A stretch of 64,000 nt of DNA. Source: Semisulcospira habei (Eukaryota > Mollusca > Gastropoda > Semisulcospiridae). The stretch is taken from contig BTPG01000007.1 in the NCBI GenBank assembly GCA_036245525.1, positions 165,316,976 through 165,380,975 of the forward strand, in the 5' to 3' direction. A model generated the notes under the pieces. It was not told the DNA's origin and did not search any database. It was given only the letters and a program-made list of their open reading frames with translations. This document shows, piece after piece, positions 54,644-64,000 of this stretch (the stretch's first letter is position 1; each line of letters begins with the position of its first letter). Made by a program: the position numbers and the translations under genes.

Positions 54644-54870
54644 GGGTTAGTTAGTTAGTTAATTGGGTTTAACGCCGAGCAGGCGACTAAGGCCATCTCA
54701 CGGCGGGATGGGTAAAAATCTGGTCAGCCAGACTAAAAGCAAGGTCTTAAGACAAGATGTAAATATAAATTAAAAATCTCAGGCTAAAATGTCGCACATG
54801 TCTTGAAAAGAAACGTCTACAGACTCTCAAAAAGGGCAAATAAAAAAAAATTCACATAGTCTATGAATGC

Positions 54871-57800
54871 TCAGATCTTGTTAAAAATATTGCATTCTCT
54901 AAAAAAATTGAAGATCTTGTCCGGGGGGACATCCCGGAACAAAACCTTCAAGGAGTCTGCTGTGAAGTGTTTATATCTGGTGTCAATTAGGTCAGCACAA
55001 TACAGCAAAAAATGTCGAACAGAAAACTGCTCATCACAGGCAAAACACCATGGACGCTCATCCTGTTTAAGTAAGTAAGAGTGCGTAACATACGTGTGCC
55101 CGATGTGGAGCCGAGCAAGGACAGTCTCCTCACGGCGGCTGCCGCAGCGGAAAGGTAGACTGTCGGACAACTTAGGAAGAGCTTCATGAAGCTTGTTCCC
55201 TTCCTCTTTGTCCCACTCGGACTGCCACTCGCGGGCTATGTACGCACTAATAACAGGTTTAAAATCACTGTAGACAGTCTGTGTGTCAGGGACAGGGTCA
55301 CTGCGGGCACTGTTGGCAGCAGAATCTGCGATTCTGTTGCCTTCGATGCCCACATGGCCTGGGACCCAAATAAAAATGATGTCATAATATTCCTTCATCA
55401 AGTCCGCGTAGAGCTCTCTAATCTGCACCAGCAGTGGATGGTCTGTTCCCGCGCCCTGAAGGGCCTGCAGGGCAGAAAGAGAGTCAGACAGAATCAGGAA
55501 GTTACTTTCCCGAGACTGATAGGCATGCTTGAGTGCTAGCAGAATTGCCTGCAGTTCTGCACTAAATACAGAGGAATGGTCAGGGAGACGGAGCTTAAAT
55601 GGGCGTCTAGGATGGCGAGAGGACACTGCAGCCGCAGCCACTCTTCCATCCTCAGATTTGGACCCATCCGTATAAAGACGACAATAGCCAGGAAAAATTG
55701 AAAGGAGTTCATTGAGGCTCTGTTGGTATATGGCTGGTGGAGTACAATTCTTCTTGTGGGCAGTCAAGTCCAGCAAGATGTCAGGAACTGGTAGTAGCCA
55801 GGGTGGAGTGACGTGTTGCAGAGATTCCGAAACTTTGTCCAGGTCCACTCCGGCCGCCTGCAGATGAGGTCGGACACGGAAGGAAAGTAGACGGACAGCT
55901 CCCGGATGGGCATCGTAAATCTCTGCAAATGACGGGTTAAAAACACAATCATAGGCAGGATTTTCTGGATGGGCCTTCAGCCTCAGAACGTAGCTGAGCA
56001 TGAGGCGGATGCGGCGGAGCCTGAGAGAAGGCTCCCCTGCCTCTGCATACAGACTAGGAACTGGAGATGTCCTGAAGGCTCCCAGACATATGCGCAGACC
56101 TTGATGGTGAATTGTGTTCAGACGCTGTAGAACAGACTTGGAAGCCGAGCCATATACCACAGAGCCGTAATCCAGTTTGGACCGAACAAGGGCTCGGTAC
56201 AGTCGAAGTAAGACAATGCGGTCTGCACCCCAGTCAGTACGACCAACGACACGAAGAATGTCGAGGGCCTTCTGACAAGAGGTTCTAAGGTAGTTAACAT
56301 GGTTGCGGAAGGTCAATCTTTTGTCAAAGATGACCCCCAGAAACTTTGCCTCTTCGGCCACCTGAATTGGCACTCCAGCAATGCTCAGGGTAGGTTTTGG
56401 AAAAAATTTCGTCTGGTTAGTAAAATGCACACAGACTGTCTTGGAGGGCGAGAACCTGAATCCGTTGAGAGACGTAGACACCCACCCCTGGATGCGATCA
56501 ACGCACAGCTGCAAGCGCCTCTCAAGGGACGCAAGTCCTCGACCTCGTGCACACAAAGCAAAGTCGTCCACAAACAAAGAGCATTCAGAATCATCCTTGA
56601 CGGCCTTGACAATGTTATTTATTTTAATGCTAAATAAAACAGGAAATAGAATGCTGCCCTGCGGGACACCCATCTCCTGTTCAAAGGAGTCGGAGAGGGT
56701 GGAGCCCACACGGACATGGAACGACCTGTTAGACAAAAAATTGTGAATAAAAACAGGCAGGTGCCCTTTAAAACCCATGTCCGACAAATCAGACATTATA
56801 CCATACTTCCAGGTAGTGTCATATGCCTTTTCAAGATCAAAGAAAATTGCATAGACATGCTGCTTGTTGACAAAAGCATCTCGGATAAAAGACTCAAAGC
56901 GGACTAGATGGTCAGTTGTACTACGGAAGCGCCGGAAACTGCACTGGAGGTCTGTGATGGGACCACGTGACTCAAGATGCCACACCAGTCGGGCGTTGAC
57001 CAAGCGTTCCATAGTCTTACATAAACATGATGTCAAAGCTATTGGCCGGTAGTTGCCCGGGTCGGAAGGATCCTTACCCGGCTTGGGGATTGGCACAACC
57101 ACAGCCTGGCGCCAAGATGGCGGAAAACGACCGGTTATCCAGATATGGTTAAAGGCCTTGAGAAGTACAAGGAGTGAATCCTCAGGCAGATGAGTTAGGA
57201 GCTGATAATGGATGGTATCTAATCCAGCAGCAGAGTCAGTACATTTCTGCATGGCTTGCTGCAATTCTGAAAACGTAAAGGGGGCATTATAGTCTTCCGA
57301 GTTATCTGATATAAAATCACAAGCACAAGATTCTCGCTTCTCTTTCTCTCTCTGGAAGAAAGGTGAATAATGCTCTGTTAAAGAATTATGGGCAATGGTG
57401 GAGGCAAGCAAATTGGCCACAGCCTTTTTATCTGTGACCAAACTGGCACCATCTCTAAGATGGCCGACAGAAGCCGAGCCACCCCTGCCCCTAATTCTTC
57501 GAACAGCCTTCCAGACTTTTTGGGATGGAGTCCTAGAAGATAAAGATGAGACAAAGCGTCTCCAGGAAGCACGGCGTTCGCGTTTAAAAATGTAACGGGC
57601 TTTCGCCCGCTGTCTTTTAAATGTTAAAATATTTGCTTGCGACGGATTACGAAAAGCACGTCGCTGAGCAGATTTGCGTATTTTTTGGGCCTTGCGGCAC
57701 ACTTCATTGAACCATGGTACTCTCGGCCTCCGAGGGACTGATGTGGAAGTTCTAGGGATGGTTTCACCTGCTACGTCCAACAAAATCAAAGTAAAACAAG

Positions 57801-58569
57801 AAACAGGTTCTTCAGCTGACATGACCACCTCCTCTGTAAGACGAGACTGACAGAGGGAGGCAAACAGAGGCCAGTTAGCTTTCTGGAGATTCCAGCGCCA
57901 TACCGGCGAATCCTCCTCACAGCTGACCGATGACAGGACTACTGGGAAGTGGTCACTACCACACAGGTCATCGTGAACCTTCCAGTCAAAGTCCAGCATG
58001 AGAGAAGGATCACACACAGTGAGGTCTAGAACAGAACTAGATCCTGAACCTGAGTTAGAGTATGTAGGTGAGCCATCGTTGAAGACACATAGGTTAAGTT
58101 GAGAAAAAACATCTTCTAACATCTGACCTCTGCCATCATAGTGGTCACTACCCCAAAGGTGAGCGTGACCGTTAAAATCCCCCATGAGAATAAAGGGAGG
58201 GGGCAGTTGATCTACTAAGTTAAAAATATCATTGCTACAGACCTGCAGTGATGGTGGCAGGTAAATACTGCATATGGTTATGGTCTTCTTTAAGGTAACC
58301 CGAGCTGTGACAGCCTGAAGACAGGTGTCGATGCTAACGGGGCTACATAAAATTTGGCTACTAATGAGAAGAGCCGCTCCACCCGAGCGCCTCTCCGAAT
58401 CAGAGCCTTTATGTATAACATTAAAACCATTAAAGGACACAGGGTCAGAAGTCTTCAGGTAAGTCTCCTGAAGAGATATTACTGAGGGGTTATAGAACTT
58501 GACTAAAAGACGCAATTCCTCAAAGTTAGCTTGAAAACCACGACAATTCCACTGAAGCAAAGAGTCCAT
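54871..58569 (-). CDS. Nimb copy B ORF2: endonuclease, RT and RNase H (1232 aa, intact)
   Basis: This is the replicase of the LINE. The APE endonuclease (about residues 1-225) has the N-terminal WNCRGF, SLQETYL, GDFNGHAHLWGSD and GSDHFPVVL. The RT (about 450-720) has PIPKPGKDPSDPGNYRPIAL, FFDLEKAYDTTW, GVPQGSILFPVLFS and LFVDDFAL. RNase H (about 945-1075) has YTDGSK, SAELQAILLAL, LSDSLSAL and WVPGHVGIEGNRIAD. A C-terminal knuckle CFACDEQFSVRHFLLYC follows. The full-length frame has no stop. It starts two bases after the ORF1 stop, as in copy A. Its ORF1 is broken, so autonomy is doubtful. Confidence 0.92.
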   Translation of the reverse strand: MDSLLQWNCRGFQANFEELRLLVKFYNPSVISLQETYLKTSDPVSFNGFNVIHKGSDSERRSGGAALLISSQILCSPVSIDTCLQAVTARVTLKKTITICSIYLPPSLQVCSNDIFNLVDQLPPPFILMGDFNGHAHLWGSDHYDGRGQMLEDVFSQLNLCVFNDGSPTYSNSGSGSSSVLDLTVCDPSLMLDFDWKVHDDLCGSDHFPVVLSSVSCEEDSPVWRWNLQKANWPLFASLCQSRLTEEVVMSAEEPVSCFTLILLDVAGETIPRTSTSVPRRPRVPWFNEVCRKAQKIRKSAQRRAFRNPSQANILTFKRQRAKARYIFKRERRASWRRFVSSLSSRTPSQKVWKAVRRIRGRGGSASVGHLRDGASLVTDKKAVANLLASTIAHNSLTEHYSPFFQREKEKRESCACDFISDNSEDYNAPFTFSELQQAMQKCTDSAAGLDTIHYQLLTHLPEDSLLVLLKAFNHIWITGRFPPSWRQAVVVPIPKPGKDPSDPGNYRPIALTSCLCKTMERLVNARLVWHLESRGPITDLQCSFRRFRSTTDHLVRFESFIRDAFVNKQHVYAIFFDLEKAYDTTWKYGIMSDLSDMGFKGHLPVFIHNFLSNRSFHVRVGSTLSDSFEQEMGVPQGSILFPVLFSIKINNIVKAVKDDSECSLFVDDFALCARGRGLASLERRLQLCVDRIQGWVSTSLNGFRFSPSKTVCVHFTNQTKFFPKPTLSIAGVPIQVAEEAKFLGVIFDKRLTFRNHVNYLRTSCQKALDILRVVGRTDWGADRIVLLRLYRALVRSKLDYGSVVYGSASKSVLQRLNTIHHQGLRICLGAFRTSPVPSLYAEAGEPSLRLRRIRLMLSYVLRLKAHPENPAYDCVFNPSFAEIYDAHPGAVRLLSFRVRPHLQAAGVDLDKVSESLQHVTPPWLLPVPDILLDLTAHKKNCTPPAIYQQSLNELLSIFPGYCRLYTDGSKSEDGRVAAAAVSSRHPRRPFKLRLPDHSSVFSAELQAILLALKHAYQSRESNFLILSDSLSALQALQGAGTDHPLLVQIRELYADLMKEYYDIIFIWVPGHVGIEGNRIADSAANSARSDPVPDTQTVYSDFKPVISAYIAREWQSEWDKEEGNKLHEALPKLSDSLPFRCGSRREETVLARLHIGHTYVTHSYLLKQDERPWCFACDEQFSVRHFLLYCADLIDTRYKHFTADSLKVLFRDVPPDKIFNFFRECNIFNKI

Positions 58570-58571
58570 GA

Positions 58572-60011
58572 TTAAGTCTTATCTGGGGGTAAGGAGTTTT
58601 TCCCCCCTTTTTCCTTTACCTTGAAAGGAGTTGAAGAAACAGAGGGGGGCTGGCTCCCGGGCCTCCTCTGGTTCTTCGGAGAGGAAGGGGGTGGAGCTGC
58701 CGCAGCATCAGCAACAACAACTTCCACTCTCTCCATCCGCACCTCCAGTGCAGCATATTTGTTTTGAAGGGGGACATCTGTGTTCCCCTTCTGGGCCCGT
58801 GCGCACAGCGGTCCCATAGATTTCTTAGACTTCTGGTCCTGGGCAGCGTTCCTGCCGCTAGAGTTAGCGGCCTTAGAAGACTGACCAGAGCCAGAAGCCT
58901 TTGGAGTTGACTGACTAACAGGTTTGGGTGGGGGCTGAGGCTTAGGGGCAACAGAAGGCGGCACAACCGCACCGGCAGTGTCCGCCTTCTGCGTTCCCTG
59001 GCTCCTTGTCACCACCGGAGGAGGGTTACTCTCCAGGGGCGAGATGAGCCGAGGCTCCGCCCCCAACCAAGAAGTTGGGGTCTGACATGAAAAGTCTGTG
59101 GTGGGGCGCTTGCCTGCCACCGCTGCACTAAAAGTATACACAGAGGTGTTAAAGGTTGGGGCAGCCGCAGCTGCACCAGGGCCTTCAACCAGTTTTTTGG
59201 CATCCAGAAAGGACAACCCCTTCTCCACACGCACCTGCTGAATCTTGCACTCGGATATCCAACGAGGGCATTTCTTATCCGAAGCCATATGCGCCCCCTG
59301 GCAATTCACACACAGGGGGGTGGCTGTGCAGGACTCAGCAGAGTGTCAGGGCCTAGTGCAACGGGCGCATGAAGCCTCTGCCTGACGGCATGTCTTCTGC
59401 CCATGGCCATACTTTTGGCACTTAAAGCACCGGAGGGGAAGAGGGACGTACTTTTTCACTCTCAGGGAGTAGTAACCTCCCCAGATGGTAGTAGGAGGGG
59501 TGGGGGTGCCAAACGTCAGGATGATGGTAGGGAGACGGATCTCCCCACCACCTCGCTTGGAAGCGAAGCGCCTGACGCAAGTCACCCCCTGAGACTTAAG
59601 GTTCCTTACAAGTTCATCTTCTGACAGTTCTGCCAAAGCTTGATCTTTGATTACGCCTCTTGACGAATTCATAGTTTTGTGGGGTGTGACTTCCACAGGA
59701 GTGTCTCCGATGGAAGAGAGCCCCAGTAGCCCGCTGGAGTGTGCCCGAGTACGGCACTCCACCAGCAAGTCACCAGACCTGAGGCGCTGGGCGTCAGGCC
59801 TGCCAACACGGCTCCTGAGGGTCTCCCCCACCAGAAAAGGATGCAGCTTGGTAACTGGTTTCTCCTTCATCTTGCTATGGACAATGAGGAAGCGATGCCA
59901 TACGGCCGACGCCTGAGGCGTCGCTTCCTCACAGTCTGAATCACTGTCATGTTCAAATTTGGTGTCTATATGCCGTTTCTGTGCTAGTTTTTTTTTTTTT
60001 TTGTTTTATCC
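58572..60011 (-). pseudogene. Nimb copy B ORF1, broken twice
   Basis: Homologous to the intact 479-aa ORF1 of copy A. (1) Near the start the Lys/Pro codons have become a 15-A run, one base shorter, giving a TAG within ten codons. (2) In the second zinc knuckle a Gly codon GGA is TGA (about 59346-59348). The rest is open in two pieces (59870-59346 and 59309-58572). Confidence 0.85.
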
Positions 60012-60657
60012 ATATTATATTAGTAGAGATATTCATCCCCCGGGGGTCCCCGCCCGCCACCGAGCCCAACAAGGGAAAGTGCAACTGTCGGCGGGTCTCC
60101 AGCCGACGCACAATGGAGACTGCCCGAAAGATATACTCAAGGGGGTAAGCCCGATTGAACCGTTTGAGCCACCGCCTTCTATCACACCGTTGAATGCAGG
60201 GGAATACTGGCGTAAAGCACCTAATCAGCAGCAAAGGCTATAGCATGGTGCTCCGTATAGCAACCCGCATGTCAACAGTGGGATAGGGCTCAACGTGACA
60301 AGAGCCGATTGACTAGGCCGGTACGACTAGCCTCCCGTTTAGGCAGAAGTCAAGGCCAAAGTGGAGTGTTTCAGCCACCAGGATCCTCTTCTCCCCCGAC
60401 ACGGGTCTCCAAGCACGGCAAACACTTGGGATCCAAAGGACCAAAAAGTCACGAGTATTTTTAAGGACCAATCCAACATGGTACGACCTGGGTTAGCACA
60501 GCTCCTTAAAAACCGGACCAGTGAAAAGGCTGAACAACATATCTGTTGACATCAAGTCCTAATCCTGGACAAAGATGGCACCCGTCTGCTAGCCCACTCA
60601 GTCAGGGACTGAGCGGACTACCCACCTACACCACGTGGAGGCCGGTGCCGGGTAGGC
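60012..60657 (-). other. 5' leader of Nimb copy B
   Basis: Colinear with 4768-5442 except for the loss of about 31 bp after 60370. It ends at the target duplication, so it was part of the retrotransposed RNA. Confidence 0.75.
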
Positions 60658-60671
60658 TTGAACATGAAAGG

Positions 60672-62104
60672 ACCACAACAGAATAAAGAAATTCAATACA
60701 CCTATGCACATCAGTCTGCTTGGCACACCAAAACCTTCTCCGATTTCAACTGCGACCAACTTTGTGATTAGAAAATAAAAGATTAGCTTAATTGTCTGAC
60801 AGAAAGCGGTAGAAATTCGATGGTGTGATATTTAAAAAAAACAACACACCGCCGCCGCGTGTAGTGTGTGTAACGACAGCATAACAATCACCTGCTTCCA
60901 ATCCATTTACTCTTTTCTTTTCTTCACAGGTGGCATGACTGAGTACATCACAGGTGACACTAGTGTCATGTGTTCTGTTATAAGTAATTTGAGCTTCTCT
61001 GCTTCCGTTTGCAAGCCGTATGTCCTGCTCTTTAGAATGTTTACTGTTGCATGCGTCTCTTCGCCTCCCTGCTCACCGTGTAGTGCCAGTCCAAAGCCCC
61101 ATTGTGCGATAAAGTCTGCACAGTGACACTCAAGTATGTGTTGTTTTGGGATTCTCTTTAACGCCCTGTCCTCATGGACATTTATCCCATAACACGTCTG
61201 TATCATTTGTTCATATTTACTGCATGATATGGCCTGTTTTTTGTCATGCCTTTTTCTTGACCTCCTTCCACATATTCGACACAGAGAATTGAGTCTCTAT
61301 TCATGGACACTGACAGTATGTGAGGTGTCCTCCATTTTCACAATCTACACCATTTAATTTGATGCAAACTCTCACATAAACATACGTCATGTTACGACTG
61401 ATATGTCCTATCGCTAGAAAGGGACTAAACAAAAAGTCACGTTCATTTAGCAAGCACTCCAACGTCACACTGAAAAGCAGAAAACGCACAAGAGAGTATG
61501 ACACATATTCCCGTGACTGACTGCCTGAATGTTTTTATCCCACTAAATACCTTACAACAAGAATCTCTAGTTGTAGATGAAACTAATGCTAATAGCAAGG
61601 AATGCGGCATCTTAGATACCACTTGACTTAGAACTGGCTATCGTCTGTCATTGTCCTCATTAATTCATTCTCTGCTCCCAGGGGCCTCTGGGCCTCTTAC
61701 AAACCAGACCATTTAGTGTCAGTGGGCCGTATGTCTGCAGTCTTGTTAACCCATATCATTCGGAATACCCCAGTGTGTGAAATAAGTGTGACTAAAATAG
61801 TTCAAGGGTAGTAAGTGCCAGAATAGCTTGGCGCCTCTAGGCGCCAAGCTATTCTGACACCAGCCTTGACAACTGAAAGCCATTGGTCTATATCCTTATC
61901 TGTAAGTACTGCAATGTAGCTTGCATATGGCAGCGTACAGAGGTGAAGCTTTTAGCCTCCGTATGATATGGGTTAACTTAACTATGTACAAAAATGTAAT
62001 GTCTGACTAAGTGCTTTGCTATAGAAGAACATTATAAAAAGACTTAATGAAGTACATGAAAGACATGATAACATTGATCCATGCTACTGCTTCGTGCCTG
62101 TGTC
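60672..62104. other. Interior of long-TIR element, right of copy B
   Basis: Contains a family 1b MITE at 61746-61976. A weak open frame on the minus strand (61206-60907) and a pyrimidine-rich AG on plus (60910-60931) were seen, but neither matches a known protein. No transposase was recognised. Confidence 0.5.
61746..61976. repeat. Family 1b MITE
   Basis: TTAA both ends. Arms GAATAGCTTGGCGCC and GGCGCCAAGCTATTC are perfect; turn TCTA. Confidence 0.85.
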
Positions 62105-62641
62105 TGAGAGTACTACTAGCACTAACAGTGACCTCATTATCACCATCCGCTCTCCGGCCCCTTTCACGGTATCTCTGATCTGGTAAGTCATACTTGCTCT
62201 AGGCATGTTACTTCTAGCACATGCAAGTCCGTTTTGATGTAGTTTGTATCATATTTGTGTTATTGATGTTGGAACTTCATCTATTTTGTGAAAAACAATA
62301 CACAGAGAGTGAAATCTGTTTTTTTTCTCTTTCTTTCCACCTTATCCTGCTGGCTACTGGTTTGTCACAACTATAGTGTGTTTGGTGTCAGTGTGTTGGG
62401 CAGAATGTCCACTTTTAAACCAACAAAGTTTTGCATCACACACTTGAACGGTAAATAAGAAAGTCATGAAAAACAAAAGGTAGTCATTTTCCCTGCTGTA
62501 CTGCGCCTAGCAGGAAGCCCGCTTATCAGCTGACAGCTGAGAGACTCGCTGAGGCAGCGCGCGCACGACTTGTGACCCAGTTTCTCGGCTCGCCTGGAAA
62601 AAAATAAGTGGCCACTTCTAGTGCTGGGCCAAACAGCCGTG

Positions 62642-63600
62642 CCTGCCAGCCCACAGCCGAGACAATGTCGCGTACTGCGCAGTTGCGGTCAAACGCGATG
62701 CTCGTTGCCACTGCCCTCACTTCGTGTGCCCGTATGCGCATCGTCTTTGCTCTCTCTGGAGAGAGTTCTGCGTATGCAGACCGGATGACCCAGCATAGCC
62801 AGGACGAGATCATCTGAGCGGAGATATCACGTCTGCCTGCGGCCAAGAGCAGGAAAAGGCGGGCACGTCCTCGTCTGAGTGGCTTCGTTCTGCGCAGGTA
62901 AATTTGCAGCGCTCGGACCGGGTCCTGCTGCTGGGATTCCCGGGACTGGTCCATACATCTGAGGGGGCGTATCATTATGACCTGTGGAGCGGCTGCGGGT
63001 GGGCGATTCTTGACCAAAAAGTACTGGTCGGTGAGGAGCTGCACCGAACCATCGGCCCGGAACTGCAGATAGGCGGGGCACACTGAGATCGCATGTAACT
63101 CGCTCACCCAGGATGCTGTGGCGAGTGCCAACAAAAAGCATGTTTTCCTGGTTAGGTCGCTGAACCATGCCAGAGGGAGAGGTTTGAAGCGGTCCGAGTT
63201 AAGCCATGTCAGTACTCATGCCAAGTCCCAGCGCGGGATCAGTGAGCGCGAGACCGGTCGCTGAAGGCCTAGGTGCGCCATCAGGTCCGAGAGGCCACGG
63301 GGTCTGGCCGGCCCAAATGGTGGTAAGTGTCTGCAATCATGGCCAAATACCCCCTGTTGGACGAAGAGCCACAGAAAGAACTCGGCCAGCTGGGGCATAG
63401 TCAGATCCGTGGAGGAGAGCTGCTGGGCGGCACACCAGGACTGCAGGACTCTAAATTTGCCCTCGTAAACGTTCCGGGTGGAAGCTCAGCGGGCTGCTGT
63501 GATAGCTGCCACCGCTGCACTCGAGAAGCCTCTTGCAACGAGGGCCTGCTGCACAACCTCCAAGCATGAAGGAGCAGCCGCTCCGGGCACGGGTGGTAAA
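62642..63600 (-). pseudogene. D3 recombinase, main part
   Basis: From RGFSSAAVAAITAAR (near 63520) through ATASWVSELHA, where the first catalytic Arg is Trp, to RIRAHEVRAVATSI (His-X-X-Arg intact) and VSAVGW at the insertion point. Frameshifts are present. Confidence 0.8.
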
Positions 63601-64000
63601 GACTCTGCCAGGGCTGCTTGAGCATCATGTGGGGGGGGGGGGGGGGGGAAGCGCAAGGGGGAATCTGTGGCCAGGTTCAGGAGGTCGATGGTCCAACTCT
63701 TGGTCCAGCTGAACGGCGCCACCAACAGAAGAACTGCGTTGAGGCCCCAGAGCTTCTGGAGGACTTTGGGTACCAGGACGGATGTCGGGTACGCGTATGC
63801 CAGCAGGCCCTCCCAAGGGATGGAGAGAGCGCCTACCGCCCAGGCCAGGGGATCCGGAATGGGTGAGACAAAAAGGGGGAGCTGCTTGTTCCACCGTGTG
63901 GCGAAGAGGTCGATCATCGGCGTCTCCCAGAGGGTGCAGGTGAGCTGGAAGATGTCCAGATGGAGTGACCACTCTGTGTGGAGAAGCTGACCCCACCGTG
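63600..64000 (-). pseudogene. D3 region between RNase H and recombinase
   Basis: Encodes MIDLFATRWNKQLPLFVSPI and PWEGLLAYAYPTSVLVPKVL, conserved with D1 and D2 at the same place. It runs off the window. Confidence 0.75.
63629..63648. repeat. Poly-G tract
   Basis: About 20 G on plus (Pro codons on the coding strand) between RNase H and recombinase parts of D3. Confidence 0.9.

Larger units (their letters stand above)
54535..60657 (-). mobile_element. Nimb-like LINE, copy B, full length with 14-bp target duplication
   Basis: TTGAACATGAAAGG flanks both sides (54521-54534; 60658-60671). Its 3' end has two successive LINE tails: the (TTAG)n-type terminus at 54644-54712, then a second terminus with (TAGA)n/(TA)n tail at 54535-54605. 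The 5' leader matches copy A to 5442. Confidence 0.9.
53532..62641. mobile_element. Long-TIR DNA element, 9.1 kb including nested Nimb copy B
   Basis: Inverted termini of about 530 bp (53532-54060; 62105-62641) begin CACGGCTGTTT. A 4-bp duplication (CCCG at 53528-53531, CCTG at 62642-62645 after one change) restores the recombinase codons Trp-Arg-Ala when one copy is removed. Without copy B the element is about 3.0 kb. No transposase was recognised. CAC ends plus a 4-bp duplication are compatible with the CMC/Chapaev group (inference). Confidence 0.78.

Noticed and set aside
60866..61206. Possible host exon inside the long-TIR element
   Set aside because: An acceptor-like pyrimidine tract and a 99-codon minus frame exist, but no domain, no matching donor and no partner exon were found.

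Overview
This is animal nuclear DNA. It contains spliced GT/AG genes, long introns and a dense load of mixed retrotransposons and DNA transposons. The mix (a Nimb-like LINE with RNase H, RTE with a (TAAG)n tail, CR1/L2-like and L1/Tx1-like LINEs, DIRS elements with inverted termini) and the invertebrate-type N-terminus of a syntaxin point to a mollusc or related lophotrochozoan. The exact taxon cannot be read from the sequence.

Host genes. Both recognised genes lie on the minus strand. (1) The 3' part of a citron (CIT, citron rho-interacting kinase) homologue runs from 50817 down to 22158 in 18 exons. The exons join in phase to 911 codons plus stop and encode the end of the coiled coil, a C1 zinc domain with all eight ligands, a PH domain, a CNH domain and a C-terminus (ESTL) that fits a class I PDZ ligand. 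Upstream exons, including any kinase domain, lie beyond 64000. (2) The first coding exon of a syntaxin-1A homologue (11 codons, 14654-14622) reads away to the left. No later syntaxin exon was recognised.

Mobile layer. 1-5442 is a Nimb-like LINE (copy A, minus strand), head-to-head with a coding-competent RTE LINE (5398-8390, plus strand). 10527-11610 is a CR1/L2-like LINE end between GA tracts. Three DIRS-type elements, all in the same orientation as citron, occupy its introns: D1 24885-34327, D2 44708-48360 and D3 51217 to beyond the window. D1 contains a 3.0-kb TIR transposon (29846-32821), which itself holds a truncated RTE (30405-31448), plus a 386-bp LINE/SINE end. D3 contains an L1/Tx1-like end (51435-53132) and a 9.1-kb long-TIR element (53532-62641), inside which sits a full Nimb copy B (54535-60657) with a 14-bp target duplication.

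A second layer consists of dozens of short palindromic elements in several families, bounded by duplicated TTAA (or TTAT/ATAA) and therefore probably TTAA-specific MITEs. They crowd the citron introns and the flanks. Their hairpin arms co-vary between copies, and several are nested in one another exactly at TTAA. No tRNA, rRNA or CRISPR array was seen.
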